From Streptomyces rubrogriseus (GTDB taxonomy: Bacteria > Actinomycetota > Actinomycetes > Streptomycetales > Streptomycetaceae): a DNA stretch of 64,000 nucleotides. The notes under the pieces are model-generated. The model made no database searches and was not told where the DNA came from. It saw nothing but the letters and a program-made list of their open reading frames with translations. A program made the position numbers and the translations under genes. Below, piece after piece: positions 18,395 through 27,580 of this stretch (its first letter is position 1; every line of letters begins with the position of its first letter). Location: NCBI RefSeq assembly GCF_027947575.1, contig NZ_CP116256.1, positions 7,936,001 through 8,000,000 on the forward strand, in the 5' to 3' direction.

Positions 18395-18420
18395 GACTGG
18401 ACCGGTCCACCGGTCCAGTC
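18395..18420. promoter_or_regulatory. GntR-region motif copy 2, perfect inverted repeat
   Basis: GACTGGACCGGT and ACCGGTCCAGTC flank a central CC, a perfect inverted repeat with 12-bp arms. It includes the 19-bp motif of 16435-16453 in reverse. It lies 140 bases upstream of the small gene at 18560 and next to TTGACT (18393-18398), a fair -35 hexamer, so binding would block the promoter. Candidate operator of the GntR-type regulator. Confidence 0.65.
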
Positions 18421-18494
18421 TGATCCTCGAGGTCGCGTGACAACGGAAGGCGCCGCATCTCGGTCGCGGCCAGTCACGTAGTCAACATGCCGAA

Positions 18495-18525
18495 GCCCCG
18501 GCGGCCGTCCGACCGGCCCCGGGGC
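18495..18525 (+). promoter_or_regulatory. hairpin in leader of small gene pair
   Basis: GCCCCGG (18495-18501) pairs with CCGGGGC (18519-18525), with further G/C pairing inside. It lies about 35 bases before the start at 18560 and could attenuate transcription or shield the leader. No reading frame with tandem rare codons precedes it. Confidence 0.35.
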
Positions 18526-18559
18526 GTGGCCACCAGCCAAACCCAAAGGAGCTGATGAC

Positions 18560-18811
18560 ATGACCGAGCCTATCGGCCGCCTCGTCACGTGGGTGAGCCT
18601 GCTGCTCAACCGCCGAGGCACCCACTGCCGCAACCGACCACGACCGCCCGCGCACCACGCACCGCCCCATCCGGCCGTCACCCGCTCGCTCCCCCTCCCT
18701 TCCCACCGCAGCCCTTACGGCTTGCCCACCCCCCTCGACGGCACCGAGACCGTGGCCGTCCGCCCGTACCTCCTCGTGGGGGCGCGGTTCGCACCGGAGG
18801 TGGCGGTATGA
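18560..18811 (+). CDS. small basic protein, first gene of overlapping pair
   Basis: An 83-residue protein. It starts MTEPIGRLVTWVSLLLNRRG, an amphipathic or membrane-touching helix followed by a basic Arg/His/Pro-rich middle and a C-terminal strand-like part (ETVAVRPYLLVGARF). No known domain is visible. The start is strong: AAAGGAG lies 8 bases before ATG. The stop overlaps the next ATG as ATGA. I recall similar two-gene pairs beside GntR-type regulators in other Streptomyces, but no function for them. Confidence 0.65.
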   Translation: MTEPIGRLVTWVSLLLNRRGTHCRNRPRPPAHHAPPHPAVTRSLPLPSHRSPYGLPTPLDGTETVAVRPYLLVGARFAPEVAV

Positions 18812-19092
18812 CGGAGCCGCGCGAGCCTCGGCTCCTCCCCTGGTCCGGTCCCGAGGGCAAGCCCTGCTACCTGATCACCGACGACAACGGCGGCCCCGTC
18901 TCACGGCTGGCCGACACCACCGAGTCCACCCAGCTCGGCATGGGAGCGGAACTGCTCGCCCACGCGCACGATCTCCTCCCCCGCACCCCGCACGGCGAGC
19001 TCCGCTACCTCGCCGAGCGGCTCGCCGAATCCCTTGCGGACGCACTGCGGGTGGCCGAGAGTCGGGGACGGAGGCTCCGGGGCCTGAACTGA
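18808..19092 (+). CDS. small protein, second gene of overlapping pair
   Basis: A 94-residue protein starting MTEPREPRLLPWSGPEGKPC, then YLITDDNGGPVSRLADTTES, then two helices (GMGAELLAHAHDLL and LRYLAERLAESLADALRVAE). It is translationally coupled to the preceding gene by a 4-base overlap. The fold looks like a small strand hairpin followed by a helical dimer. It belongs to a Streptomyces-specific group as far as I can tell; the role is unknown. Expression is probably under the operator at 18395-18420. Confidence 0.68.
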   Translation: MTEPREPRLLPWSGPEGKPCYLITDDNGGPVSRLADTTESTQLGMGAELLAHAHDLLPRTPHGELRYLAERLAESLADALRVAESRGRRLRGLN

Positions 19093-19196
19093 TCCCACGG
19101 TGGCATCCCACCGCCGGTCGTCAGACCCCGGTCGTACACCCAAGTACCCCCCTGCTCCGACGCGTTGAGCGCAGCCGGCCGCCTAACGTCCTCCGC

Positions 19197-20357
19197 ATGA
19201 CCGGCAGATCACGCACCTCACGCAGAACCGTCCTGACCGCACTGCTCGCGGGAGCCGTGTCCGTCCCCCTCCTGGGGGCCGCCCCCGCGGCGTCGGCGCC
19301 CGCCACGGCGCTGGAGTTGCCCCCGCCCACCGGCCCCCACCCCGTCGGCCGCCGCACCCTGCACCTCGTCGACCGGCACCGCGGCGACCCCTGGGTGCCG
19401 GCGGCGCGGGGCAGGGAGCTGATGGTGTCCGTGTCCTACCCGGCACGCTCGTCCGGCGGACGCCCGGCGGCGTACATGACCGGGAGCGAGGCGCAGCGGC
19501 TCCTGGAGCTCAAGGGGTTGGCCGGGGTCGTGCCGGCCGCGACGGTCGCGGGGACGCGTACGCACGCGCAGGCCGACGCGCCCCCCGCGCCGGGCCGCTT
19601 CCCTCTCGTACTGCTGTCCCCCGGCTTCTCCGTGCCGCGCACCACGCTCACCGCGCTCGCCGTGGAGTTGGCCGCCCGCGGATACGTCGTCGCCGCCGTG
19701 GACCACGCCTACGAGTCCGTCGGGACGGAGTTCCCCGGGGGCCGGGTCCCGCCGTGCGTGGCCTGCGACCGGGTCGGCGTCGACGTCGACGAGGCGACGG
19801 TCGTGCGGGGCCGGGCCGCGGACCTCTCCTTCGTGATCGACGAGCTGACCGACCGCCGGAGTACGGGGGCACTGGCGCGCATGATCGACCCGGGCCGTAT
19901 CGGGGCCGCCGGGCATTCGATCGGCGGCGCGGCCGCCCTGGCCACGATGGCGGCCGACCGCCGGGTGCGGGCGGGGGTCAACCTGGACGGGGGCTTCTTC
20001 GTGCCGGACGCGGGACACCGCATCGGCGGACGCCCGTTCATGATGGTCGGAGCCGAGGCCGTCCACGGTCCCGGCAACACCGCTGGCGACTGGGCCGAGA
20101 CCTACGACCGCCTGCACGGCTGGAAGCGTTGGCTGACCGTGTCCGGGGCCGGGCACTTCTCCTTCACCGACATTCCCTGGCTGGCGGAGCAGCTGGGGCT
20201 GCCCGATCCGGAGGTGCCGCTCCCGGGCGAGCGGGGCTGGTACATCACCCGCGACTACGTCGGCGCCTTCTTCGACCTCCACCTGCGGGGCATCCCCCAG
20301 CCCCTCCTCCACGGCCCCACGTCCTCCCACCCCGAGGTCGGGTTCCACCGGCCGTAG
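19197..20357 (+). CDS. secreted alpha/beta-hydrolase, PAF-acetylhydrolase-like
   Basis: A 386-residue exported esterase/lipase. SRRTVLTALLAGAVSVPLLG with an AAPAASA cleavage region is a Tat-type signal peptide. The hydrolase fold has FPLVLLSPGFSVPRTT (oxyanion side), the nucleophile elbow GHSIGG near residue 240, NLDGGFF near 262 and the catalytic histidine in SGAGHFSFTD near 320. The overall plan matches platelet-activating factor acetylhydrolase, plasma/intracellular isoform II, and related bacterial esterases. ATG at 19197. Natural substrates may be phospholipids, polyesters or short acyl esters. Confidence 0.86.
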   Translation: MTGRSRTSRRTVLTALLAGAVSVPLLGAAPAASAPATALELPPPTGPHPVGRRTLHLVDRHRGDPWVPAARGRELMVSVSYPARSSGGRPAAYMTGSEAQRLLELKGLAGVVPAATVAGTRTHAQADAPPAPGRFPLVLLSPGFSVPRTTLTALAVELAARGYVVAAVDHAYESVGTEFPGGRVPPCVACDRVGVDVDEATVVRGRAADLSFVIDELTDRRSTGALARMIDPGRIGAAGHSIGGAAALATMAADRRVRAGVNLDGGFFVPDAGHRIGGRPFMMVGAEAVHGPGNTAGDWAETYDRLHGWKRWLTVSGAGHFSFTDIPWLAEQLGLPDPEVPLPGERGWYITRDYVGAFFDLHLRGIPQPLLHGPTSSHPEVGFHRP

Positions 20358-20375
20358 CGGACCCCGGCAAAACCG

Positions 20376-23231
20376 TCACTCCAACCGCTCCGCCAGCACC
20401 TCCGCCAGATGCCGCCCCCGCACCCCGGCCAGCTGCTCCAGCTGCGTCCGGCACGAGAAACCGTCGGCCAGGACCACCGCGCCGTCCGGGGCCTCGCGCA
20501 CGGCGGGGAGGAGCTGGTCCTCGGCGCACGCGGCCGACACCTCGTAGTGGCCGGCCTCGAAGCCGAAGTTGCCCGCGAGGCCGCAGCAGCCGCCGCTCAG
20601 CTCACCGGTCAGGCCCGCCGACGCACGCAGGCGCCGGTCGGCCGCGTCGCCCAGGACCGCGTGCTGGTGGCAGTGGGTCTGGCCGACCGCCGGGAGGTTC
20701 ACGGCAGGCGGGTTCCAGTCGGGGGCGTGGCGCTCCAGAGCCTCCGCGAAGGTCAGGACGCGCGAGGCCAGCCGGGCCGCGCGCGGGTCGTCGTGCAGCA
20801 GCTCCGGCAGGTCCGTGCGCAGGGCGGCGGCGCAGCTCGGCTCCAGGACCACGACCGGCGCGGACGTCTCCAGCACCGGGGCCATCAGGTCGAGCGTGCG
20901 GCGCATCACCGCCCGTGCCCGGTCGAGTTGGCCCGTGGAGACGTACGTCAGGCCGCAGCAGACCCGGCCGCCCCGGCGGGCCGTCAGCAGCGCCAGGGGC
21001 GACTTCGACGTACCGTCGCCGACCACACCGCGGCCCCGCAGCGTCGGCGGCAGCGCCACCCGCAGCCCCGCCGCCTCCAGCACCCGTACGGCCGCCCGGC
21101 CGACGGAGGGCGAGAGGTGCTCGGTGAAGGTGTCGGGCCACAGGACCACCAGGTCGCCGTCACCGGCCGGCCCCCGGCGCCTCCTCCGCCACCACCTGCT
21201 GAACGTCTCCCCCGCCAGCCGCGGCACCTCCCGCTCCCCCGCGATCCCGCCCAGCCGCTTCGCCACCGCGGCCAACGGCCGCACCGACGCCAGCGCGTTG
21301 ACGACCGGTGCCGTCCGCGTCCGGGCCGCCCAGCGCAGCCACACCGGCAGCCGTCCCATCGCGTAGTGGGCGGCCGGGCGGCGGCGCCCGGCGTAGTGGT
21401 GGTGCAGGAACTCCGCCTTGTACGTGGCCATGTCGACCTCGACCGGGCAGTCGGAGCGGCAGCCCTTGCAGGACAGGCACAGGTCCAGGGCGTCCCTGAC
21501 CTCCGTCGACCGCCAGCCGTCCGTGACCAGTTCACCGGCGAGCATCTCGTGCAGCAGCCGGGCCCGCCCCCGCGTGGAATGCGCCTCGTCCCCCGTCGCA
21601 CGGAACGACGGGCACATCACGCCCGCCCCGGACACCGACGTCGTACGGCACTTGGCGACCCCGACGCAGCGGCGCACGGCCGCCGAGAAGTCGCCGCCGT
21701 CGGACGGGTAGCCGAACTCCACGTCCACCGGCTCGCGCGGCAGGACGGAGAAGCGGAGGTTGGCGTCGAGCGGCGCCGGGCGGACCAGCATGCCGGGGTT
21801 GAGGAGGTCGTCCGGGTCCCACACCGCCTTGGCCCGCTCGAAGAGCGCCACCGTCTTCGGCCCGTACATCCTCGGCAGCAGCTCCGCCCGCGCCTGCCCG
21901 TCCCCGTGCTCCCCGGACAGCGAACCGCCGTGCGCCACGACCACGTCCGCCAGCTCCTCCGAGAAGCGGCGGAAGCGTGCCACCCCGGCCTCCGACAGCA
22001 GGTCGAAGTCGATGCGTACGTGGATGCAGCCGTCGCCGAAGTGCCCGTACGGCGTGCCGCGCAGTTCGTGGGCGGTGAGCAGGCGCCGGAAGTCCCGCAG
22101 ATAGCCTCCCAGCCGGGCCGGCGGCACCGCGCAGTCCTCCCACCCGGGCCACGCCTCCGAGCCGTCCGGCATCCTGGTCGCCGTACCGCTCGCGTCCTCC
22201 CGGATCCGCCACAGCGTCCGCTGACCGGCCGGGTCCGTCACCACCAGCGCGTCGACGACGTCCGCCGCCCGCACGACCGCCTCCGCACGCGCGCGTGCCT
22301 CCGCCTCCGTGTCGCCGCCGGTCTCCACGAAGAGCCAGGCCCCGCCCCTCGGCAGCCCCTCCGTGGACGGCACCAGGTCGACCGCCATGCCCTCCACCGT
22401 GAGCGGACCGAGCGGCAGCAGCCCGGCCGCCGCCTCCGCCGCGCCCGCCTCGTCGGCGTAGCCCAGCACCGCGAGCGCACGCGCGCGGGGCGACTCGACC
22501 AGCCGGACGACGGCTTCCGTCAGCACGCCCAGCGTGCCCTCCGAGCCGCAGAAGGACCGGGCCACGTCCGCTCCCTTCTCCGGGAGCAGGGCGTCCAGCG
22601 CGTAGCCGGAGATGCGGCGCGGGAGGTCGGGGAAGCCGGTGCGCAGGCGGGCCAGGTCGCCGTCCACCAGCTCGCGCAGGCCCGCCGGCGCCCCGGACCA
22701 CTCCCGCCCGAGCCGCAGTCGCCGCCCCCGCGCGGTGAGCACCGACAGCTCGCGCACGCTGTCCGCCGTCGTGCCCCAGGCCACCGAGTGCGAGCCGCAG
22801 GAGTTGTTGCCGATCATGCCGCCGAGCGTGCAGCGGCTGTGGGTGGAGGGGTCGGGGCCGAAACGCAGCCCGTGCGGCGCGGCGGCGTCCTGGAGACGGT
22901 CCAGGACCAGCCCCGGCTGGACGACGGCCGTACGCGCCTCCGGATCGATCCCGACCAGCCGGTTCATGTGCCGCGTGAAGTCCAGCACCACCCCCGTACC
23001 GGTCGCCTGCCCGGCGATGGACGTGCCGCCGCCCCGCGCCACGACCGGCACGCCGCGCTCCCGGCACACCTCCAGCACGGCCGCCACGTCGTCGGCGTCC
23101 CTCGGGGCCACGACACCGAGCGGGACCCGCCGGTAGTTCGAGGCGTCCATGGTGGTCAGCGCCCGGGACGTGGTGTCGAACCCGACCTCGCCGCGGACGG
23201 CCCTGCGCAGTGCTGCCTCCAGATCCGTCAT
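20376..23231 (-). CDS. fused FAD-linked oxidase / Fe-S D-2-hydroxyacid dehydrogenase
   Basis: A 951-residue fusion of a GlcD-like flavin domain and a GlcF-like iron-sulfur domain. The FAD part (1 to about 480) has VARGGGTSIAGQATGTG, MIGNNSCGSHSVAWG and GTLGVLTEAVVRL. The second part has a cluster site CLSCKGCRSDCP near residue 590 and the CCG-type motifs ending GGCCGLAGNFGFE. It would oxidise D-lactate, glycolate or another D-2-hydroxyacid at the membrane and feed the quinone pool. ATG at 23231 is chosen; the in-frame extension to 23291 runs into the divergent serC promoter. Only one four-Cys cluster is obvious; an adjacent VAKCRTTSVSGAGVMCPSF may add ligands. Confidence 0.9.
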   Translation of the reverse strand: MTDLEAALRRAVRGEVGFDTTSRALTTMDASNYRRVPLGVVAPRDADDVAAVLEVCRERGVPVVARGGGTSIAGQATGTGVVLDFTRHMNRLVGIDPEARTAVVQPGLVLDRLQDAAAPHGLRFGPDPSTHSRCTLGGMIGNNSCGSHSVAWGTTADSVRELSVLTARGRRLRLGREWSGAPAGLRELVDGDLARLRTGFPDLPRRISGYALDALLPEKGADVARSFCGSEGTLGVLTEAVVRLVESPRARALAVLGYADEAGAAEAAAGLLPLGPLTVEGMAVDLVPSTEGLPRGGAWLFVETGGDTEAEARARAEAVVRAADVVDALVVTDPAGQRTLWRIREDASGTATRMPDGSEAWPGWEDCAVPPARLGGYLRDFRRLLTAHELRGTPYGHFGDGCIHVRIDFDLLSEAGVARFRRFSEELADVVVAHGGSLSGEHGDGQARAELLPRMYGPKTVALFERAKAVWDPDDLLNPGMLVRPAPLDANLRFSVLPREPVDVEFGYPSDGGDFSAAVRRCVGVAKCRTTSVSGAGVMCPSFRATGDEAHSTRGRARLLHEMLAGELVTDGWRSTEVRDALDLCLSCKGCRSDCPVEVDMATYKAEFLHHHYAGRRRPAAHYAMGRLPVWLRWAARTRTAPVVNALASVRPLAAVAKRLGGIAGEREVPRLAGETFSRWWRRRRRGPAGDGDLVVLWPDTFTEHLSPSVGRAAVRVLEAAGLRVALPPTLRGRGVVGDGTSKSPLALLTARRGGRVCCGLTYVSTGQLDRARAVMRRTLDLMAPVLETSAPVVVLEPSCAAALRTDLPELLHDDPRAARLASRVLTFAEALERHAPDWNPPAVNLPAVGQTHCHQHAVLGDAADRRLRASAGLTGELSGGCCGLAGNFGFEAGHYEVSAACAEDQLLPAVREAPDGAVVLADGFSCRTQLEQLAGVRGRHLAEVLAERLE

Positions 23232-23254
23232 GCCTCCAGCATGGGCTCTCGTAG

Positions 23255-24460
<1,206 letters not shown>

Positions 24461-24481
24461 CCGCGACCACGAGTCCAACGA

Positions 24482-24521
24482 CGAAGGGCGCCCGGCGGAT
24501 CCATCCGCCGGGCGCCCTTCG
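24482..24521 (+). terminator. Strong terminator hairpin after serC
   Basis: Perfect 19-bp inverted repeat: arms 24482-24500 and 24503-24521 around a 2-base centre, beginning CGAAGGGCGCCCGGCGGA. It lies 22 bases after the serC stop. No U-tract follows, as is common for Streptomyces terminators, and the symmetry would stop readthrough from either side. Confidence 0.85.
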
Positions 24522-24599
24522 CGCATCCGTGGGATCTCTGCTCCCCGGCACGCCAGGCGAAGGGGCTTTGGGCGGGGGGCCGCCGAGCAGTCCGCCGCG

Positions 24600-24977
24600 C
24601 TACATCGGTTCGACGAGTGCGGCCCGCCATTCGGGGCGCGGGTCGGCCCCCAGGCTCGTCCAGTACTCCGTCCCACGGACGACCTGCCCGTTGCGGACGG
24701 TCCAGAACGACGCCGCGCGGAAGACGCCGAGAGTGTCGTGCGGCACTTCCACCTCGGAGACGACCTCGTCGCCCTCGGCCACCACCTTGAGCACCCGAAT
24801 CGACCAGCCCTCCGGGTATTCACGGTTCACCGCGACGAAGTTCTCCCGGCCGACGACGCGTTCGAGGCTGATCGGCCACTCGACAACGACATCCTCGGCG
24901 ATCAGCCCGGCGACACCTGCCCAGTCACGGGCCTGGATCCGTTCCCACAGTGTCTCGATGACCTTTGACGATTCCAT
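24600..24977 (-). CDS. SnoaL-like / nuclear transport factor 2 family protein
   Basis: A 125-residue NTF2-fold protein. VIETLWERIQARDWAGVAGL is the N-terminal helix pair, followed by IAEDVVVEWPIS, GRENFVAVNREYPEGW and the sheet strands EVVSEVEVPHD, RAASFWTVRNGQVVRGTEYW. The cone-shaped pocket is typical of SnoaL-like cyclases, ester hydrolases and limonene-epoxide hydrolase relatives; catalytic identity cannot be inferred. ATG at 24977. It is a single gene between the serC terminator and the two-component operon. Confidence 0.83.
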   Translation of the reverse strand: MESSKVIETLWERIQARDWAGVAGLIAEDVVVEWPISLERVVGRENFVAVNREYPEGWSIRVLKVVAEGDEVVSEVEVPHDTLGVFRAASFWTVRNGQVVRGTEYWTSLGADPRPEWRAALVEPM

Positions 24978-25035
24978 CGGCGGAGCCTTTCACACCGGTC
25001 CGACAAGAGCCTCGTCAACGGCAAGTCGGTTGTTC

Positions 25036-25716
25036 TCAGGCCAGCCCCGCCCCGATGGCGCGGCGGACCGCGTCCGCGCGGTCGCGGATGTGGGCCTTGG
25101 CGAACAGGTTGTTGATGTGGGTCTTGACCGTGGCCTCGCTGATGAAGAGTTTCTCCGCGATACCCCGGTTGGACAGGCCCTGGCCGATGAGGGCGAGGAC
25201 CTCGCGTTCGCGGGGTGTGAGGTCGTCCGGCAGGGGCCGACGGGCCGCCGCCCGGTCGGGGGCGGGTGCCTGCGCCCTGGCCGTGGCGAGCAGGCGGGCC
25301 TGGACCTCGCCGTCGAGTACGGACTGGCCCGCGCCCGCGGCCCTGATCGCGCGGGTGATGTCCTGGCGTCCCGCGTTCTTGGTCAGGTAGCCGCGGGCGC
25401 CCGCGCCGAGCGCGCCCAGGATCGACTCGTCGTCGGCGAAGGTGGTCAGGACGACCACCGCCACCTCCGGGTGCTCCTCGGTCAGCCGGCGGGTCGTCTC
25501 GATGCCGTCCAGTACGGGCATGCGCAGGTCCATCAGCACCACGTCGACGGGGCCGGCGGCCACCGCCGCCAGTACCTCGGTGCCGTCCGCGGCGGCCGCT
25601 ACGACGTCGATGTCCTCGGCCAGCCCGAGCACCGCGGCGAGCGGCTCCCGCACGGCGGCCTGGTCGTCGGCGACGATCACCTTCAACCGCGCGGTTCCAT
25701 GGGTCTGTTCGCTCAT
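25036..25716 (-). CDS. NarL/FixJ-type response regulator
   Basis: A 226-residue response regulator. The receiver domain has VIVADDQAAVREPL and the phosphorylatable aspartate in VVLMDLRMPVLDG near residue 62, with the TT and K switch residues in VVLTTFAD and GYLTKNAG. The LuxR-type HTH at the C terminus reads LTPREREVLALIGQGLSNRG, IAEKLFISEATVKTHINNL. ATG at 25716 overlaps the kinase stop by four bases. Targets are unknown, but the adjacent ABC exporter is a candidate from location. Confidence 0.93.
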   Translation of the reverse strand: MSEQTHGTARLKVIVADDQAAVREPLAAVLGLAEDIDVVAAAADGTEVLAAVAAGPVDVVLMDLRMPVLDGIETTRRLTEEHPEVAVVVLTTFADDESILGALGAGARGYLTKNAGRQDITRAIRAAGAGQSVLDGEVQARLLATARAQAPAPDRAAARRPLPDDLTPREREVLALIGQGLSNRGIAEKLFISEATVKTHINNLFAKAHIRDRADAVRRAIGAGLA

Positions 25717-26912
25717 CCTGGAATCACCGTCTCCACCTGCCAGCCGCCCTGGTCCGGTCCCTCGGTGACCGGCCCCGCGCTGACGCTCCCGCCCAGCAGG
25801 GCGACGCGTTCGCGCATTCCGATCAACCCCATTCCGCTGCCGGTCCCCGGGGTCACCGCACGGGTGGCGGGCCGGTTGCGGATCCTCAGTGTGATCGACG
25901 ACGCGGTGAACGTCAGGTCCACCCCGACCCTTCCGCCGGGTGCGTGCCGGGCCGCGTTGGTCAACGCCTCCTGGGCGATCCTCAGCAGGTTCTGGGTCAC
26001 CCGGGCCGGCACCTCGCGGACGGTGCCGGTGACGGTGAGGGCGTCGTGGTGGCCCGCCGACTCGACCATCGCGGTGAGGCTCTCCAGCAGCGGCAGCGCG
26101 TCCTCCCGCAGCGCGTGCACGGTCCACTGCGCCTGCTTCAGGCTCTCCTTGACCAGGCCGTGGGCCTTGCCGTTGGCCTCCCTGACCTTCTCCAGGTCTC
26201 CCGTGTCGAGCAGCGCGTCGGCCAGTTCCAGCTGCATGTTGATGCCGGCGAGGGAGTGCGCGAGGACGTCGTGCACGTCCCGCGCGATCCGGCCGCGCTC
26301 GGTGAGTACGGCGGTCCTCGCCTCCGCGCGGGCGGCGCGTTCCGCCGACTCCGCGGCCGAGAGCGCCGACCGTACGGCCTGGCGCTGGGTGCGGTTGAGG
26401 ATGCCGACCACGACCGGGACGCCGGTGGTGAGGCCGAGCACCCAGGGCAGCGCCGGGTCTCCCGGACCGAGGTGGAAGTACAGGACACCGGCGCAGAGCA
26501 GCGAGCACGTCGCCGCGAGGGTGAGCGCCCTGCCGGTTTCGAGGCGGTAGCCGATGTGCCCGGCGATGAAGTAGGCGAACAGGTAGCCCGTGCCGCTGTC
26601 GCTGACGCCGAGCAGGGCGGCCGCCGCGACGATGCCGGACGAGAGCCAGGCGAGCGCGAGCCGTGGCGGGACCCGGCTCTCGGGCACTCCCCTGACCAGC
26701 AGTGCCGCGGAGTTGACCACGAAGAGGGCGGCGACCGCCAGACCCTGACCGCTGAATCCCATGGGCCGGATCGTCAGGGCGCCCACGGCGACGACCGCGA
26801 GGCTCAGGCCCCACTGCACACGCGGGTCCTGACCGGGGACCGGACGCGGGTCCGCCCCCGGGTCCGGGGGCCGAGGGTTCTCGGTGGCGGCCACCGGCAG
26901 AACATAGCGCAC
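25713..26912 (-). CDS. sensor histidine kinase (HisKA_3 type)
   Basis: A 399-residue membrane sensor kinase. The N-terminal half has five or six hydrophobic helices with short loops, so sensing is probably within or at the membrane. The dimerisation box RGRIARDVHDVLAHSLAGIN carries the phosphorylated histidine near residue 209. The ATPase part has EALTNAARHAPGGRV (N box) and GTGSGMGLIGMRERV (G box). GTG at 26912 lies two bases after the membrane-protein stop; its own stop overlaps the response regulator start. A cognate pair by every criterion visible. Confidence 0.92.
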   Translation of the reverse strand: MRYVLPVAATENPRPPDPGADPRPVPGQDPRVQWGLSLAVVAVGALTIRPMGFSGQGLAVAALFVVNSAALLVRGVPESRVPPRLALAWLSSGIVAAAALLGVSDSGTGYLFAYFIAGHIGYRLETGRALTLAATCSLLCAGVLYFHLGPGDPALPWVLGLTTGVPVVVGILNRTQRQAVRSALSAAESAERAARAEARTAVLTERGRIARDVHDVLAHSLAGINMQLELADALLDTGDLEKVREANGKAHGLVKESLKQAQWTVHALREDALPLLESLTAMVESAGHHDALTVTGTVREVPARVTQNLLRIAQEALTNAARHAPGGRVGVDLTFTASSITLRIRNRPATRAVTPGTGSGMGLIGMRERVALLGGSVSAGPVTEGPDQGGWQVETVIPG

Positions 26913-26914
26913 GG

Positions 26915-27454
26915 TCAGGCCGTACGGTCGAGGACGGGAGCGGCGGGAGCGGCGGCGGCCACGGCCCGGGCGCTGCCGCGGCTGCGCAGGTAGATCGTGC
27001 CCACCCGCGTGACCACCTCGGTCACCGCCATCAGCACGAACGCCGTCACCCAGGCCTGGTCGCTCGTGATGTGGTGGGCGACGCTGAACCGGGCGACGTC
27101 GTCGGCGCCGCCGCCGTGCTCGACCCAGACCTGGAAGCCCATGCGGGCGCCCATGCCCAGCACCCACAGGATCGCCGACACGGCGCCCGCCTTGATCACG
27201 AGGTGCCCGTCGAGGGGCCTGATCCGGGTGTAGACGCCGCCCGCGATGCCGAGCACGGCGCCCGCACCCGCCAGGGCCGCGATCAGTACGAGGTCGTTGC
27301 CGCCGGTCGGTACGGAGTCCAGGTAGGAGTACGCGACGAAGGCCACGATCCCCAGCGGGATCAGGAACGTCCTGCGGTCGAGCCGGTCTTCCCGCAGCTG
27401 GCGGAAGACGACCAGAACGAGGGCGATGTCGGTGATCCACTCAGTCGTTGTCAT
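26915..27454 (-). CDS. membrane protein, first gene of the two-component operon
   Basis: A 179-residue protein with four or five membrane helices: TDIALVLVVFRQL, LIPLGIVAFVAYSYLD, DLVLIAALAGAGAVLGIAGG, HLVIKAGAVSAILWVLGMG and AWVTAFVLMAVTEVVTR. The C-terminal Ala/Pro tail is cytoplasmic. I know no named family with certainty. It is only two bases from the kinase, so it may modulate or sense for it. ATG at 27454; the longer frame reading upstream crosses an inverted repeat and is rejected. Confidence 0.8.
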   Translation of the reverse strand: MTTTEWITDIALVLVVFRQLREDRLDRRTFLIPLGIVAFVAYSYLDSVPTGGNDLVLIAALAGAGAVLGIAGGVYTRIRPLDGHLVIKAGAVSAILWVLGMGARMGFQVWVEHGGGADDVARFSVAHHITSDQAWVTAFVLMAVTEVVTRVGTIYLRSRGSARAVAAAAPAAPVLDRTA

Positions 27455-27498
27455 GCCCTCAAGGCTGCTCCGGCCGGGCACGCGACACCTGGACCCAT

Positions 27499-27543
27499 GG
27501 GTGGAGCCGGGGGTGGAGATGCACCGCGCCCCCGGCTCCACCC
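27499..27543 (-). terminator. 15-bp inverted repeat after the ABC exporter operon
   Basis: GGGTGGAGCCGGGGG (27499-27513) and CCCCCGGCTCCACCC (27529-27543) are perfect arms around a 15-base loop. It lies 38 bases past the permease stop and 45 bases before the membrane-protein start, so it probably ends the exporter transcript or dampens readthrough into the two-component operon. Confidence 0.7.
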
Positions 27544-27580
27544 CCGCTCTCCACCCCCGGCCCGGACGCCCTGGCCGCTG

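Larger units (their letters stand above)
18034..18559. other. 526-bp region without intact gene
   Basis: Between the minus-strand gene at 17620-18033 and the small gene pair at 18560 there is no convincing complete gene. It holds the promoter side of the minus-strand gene, the possible transposase remnant (18158-18259), the second copy of the GntR-region motif (18396-18414) and a G+C-rich hairpin (18495-18525) just ahead of the small gene pair. Confidence 0.6.
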
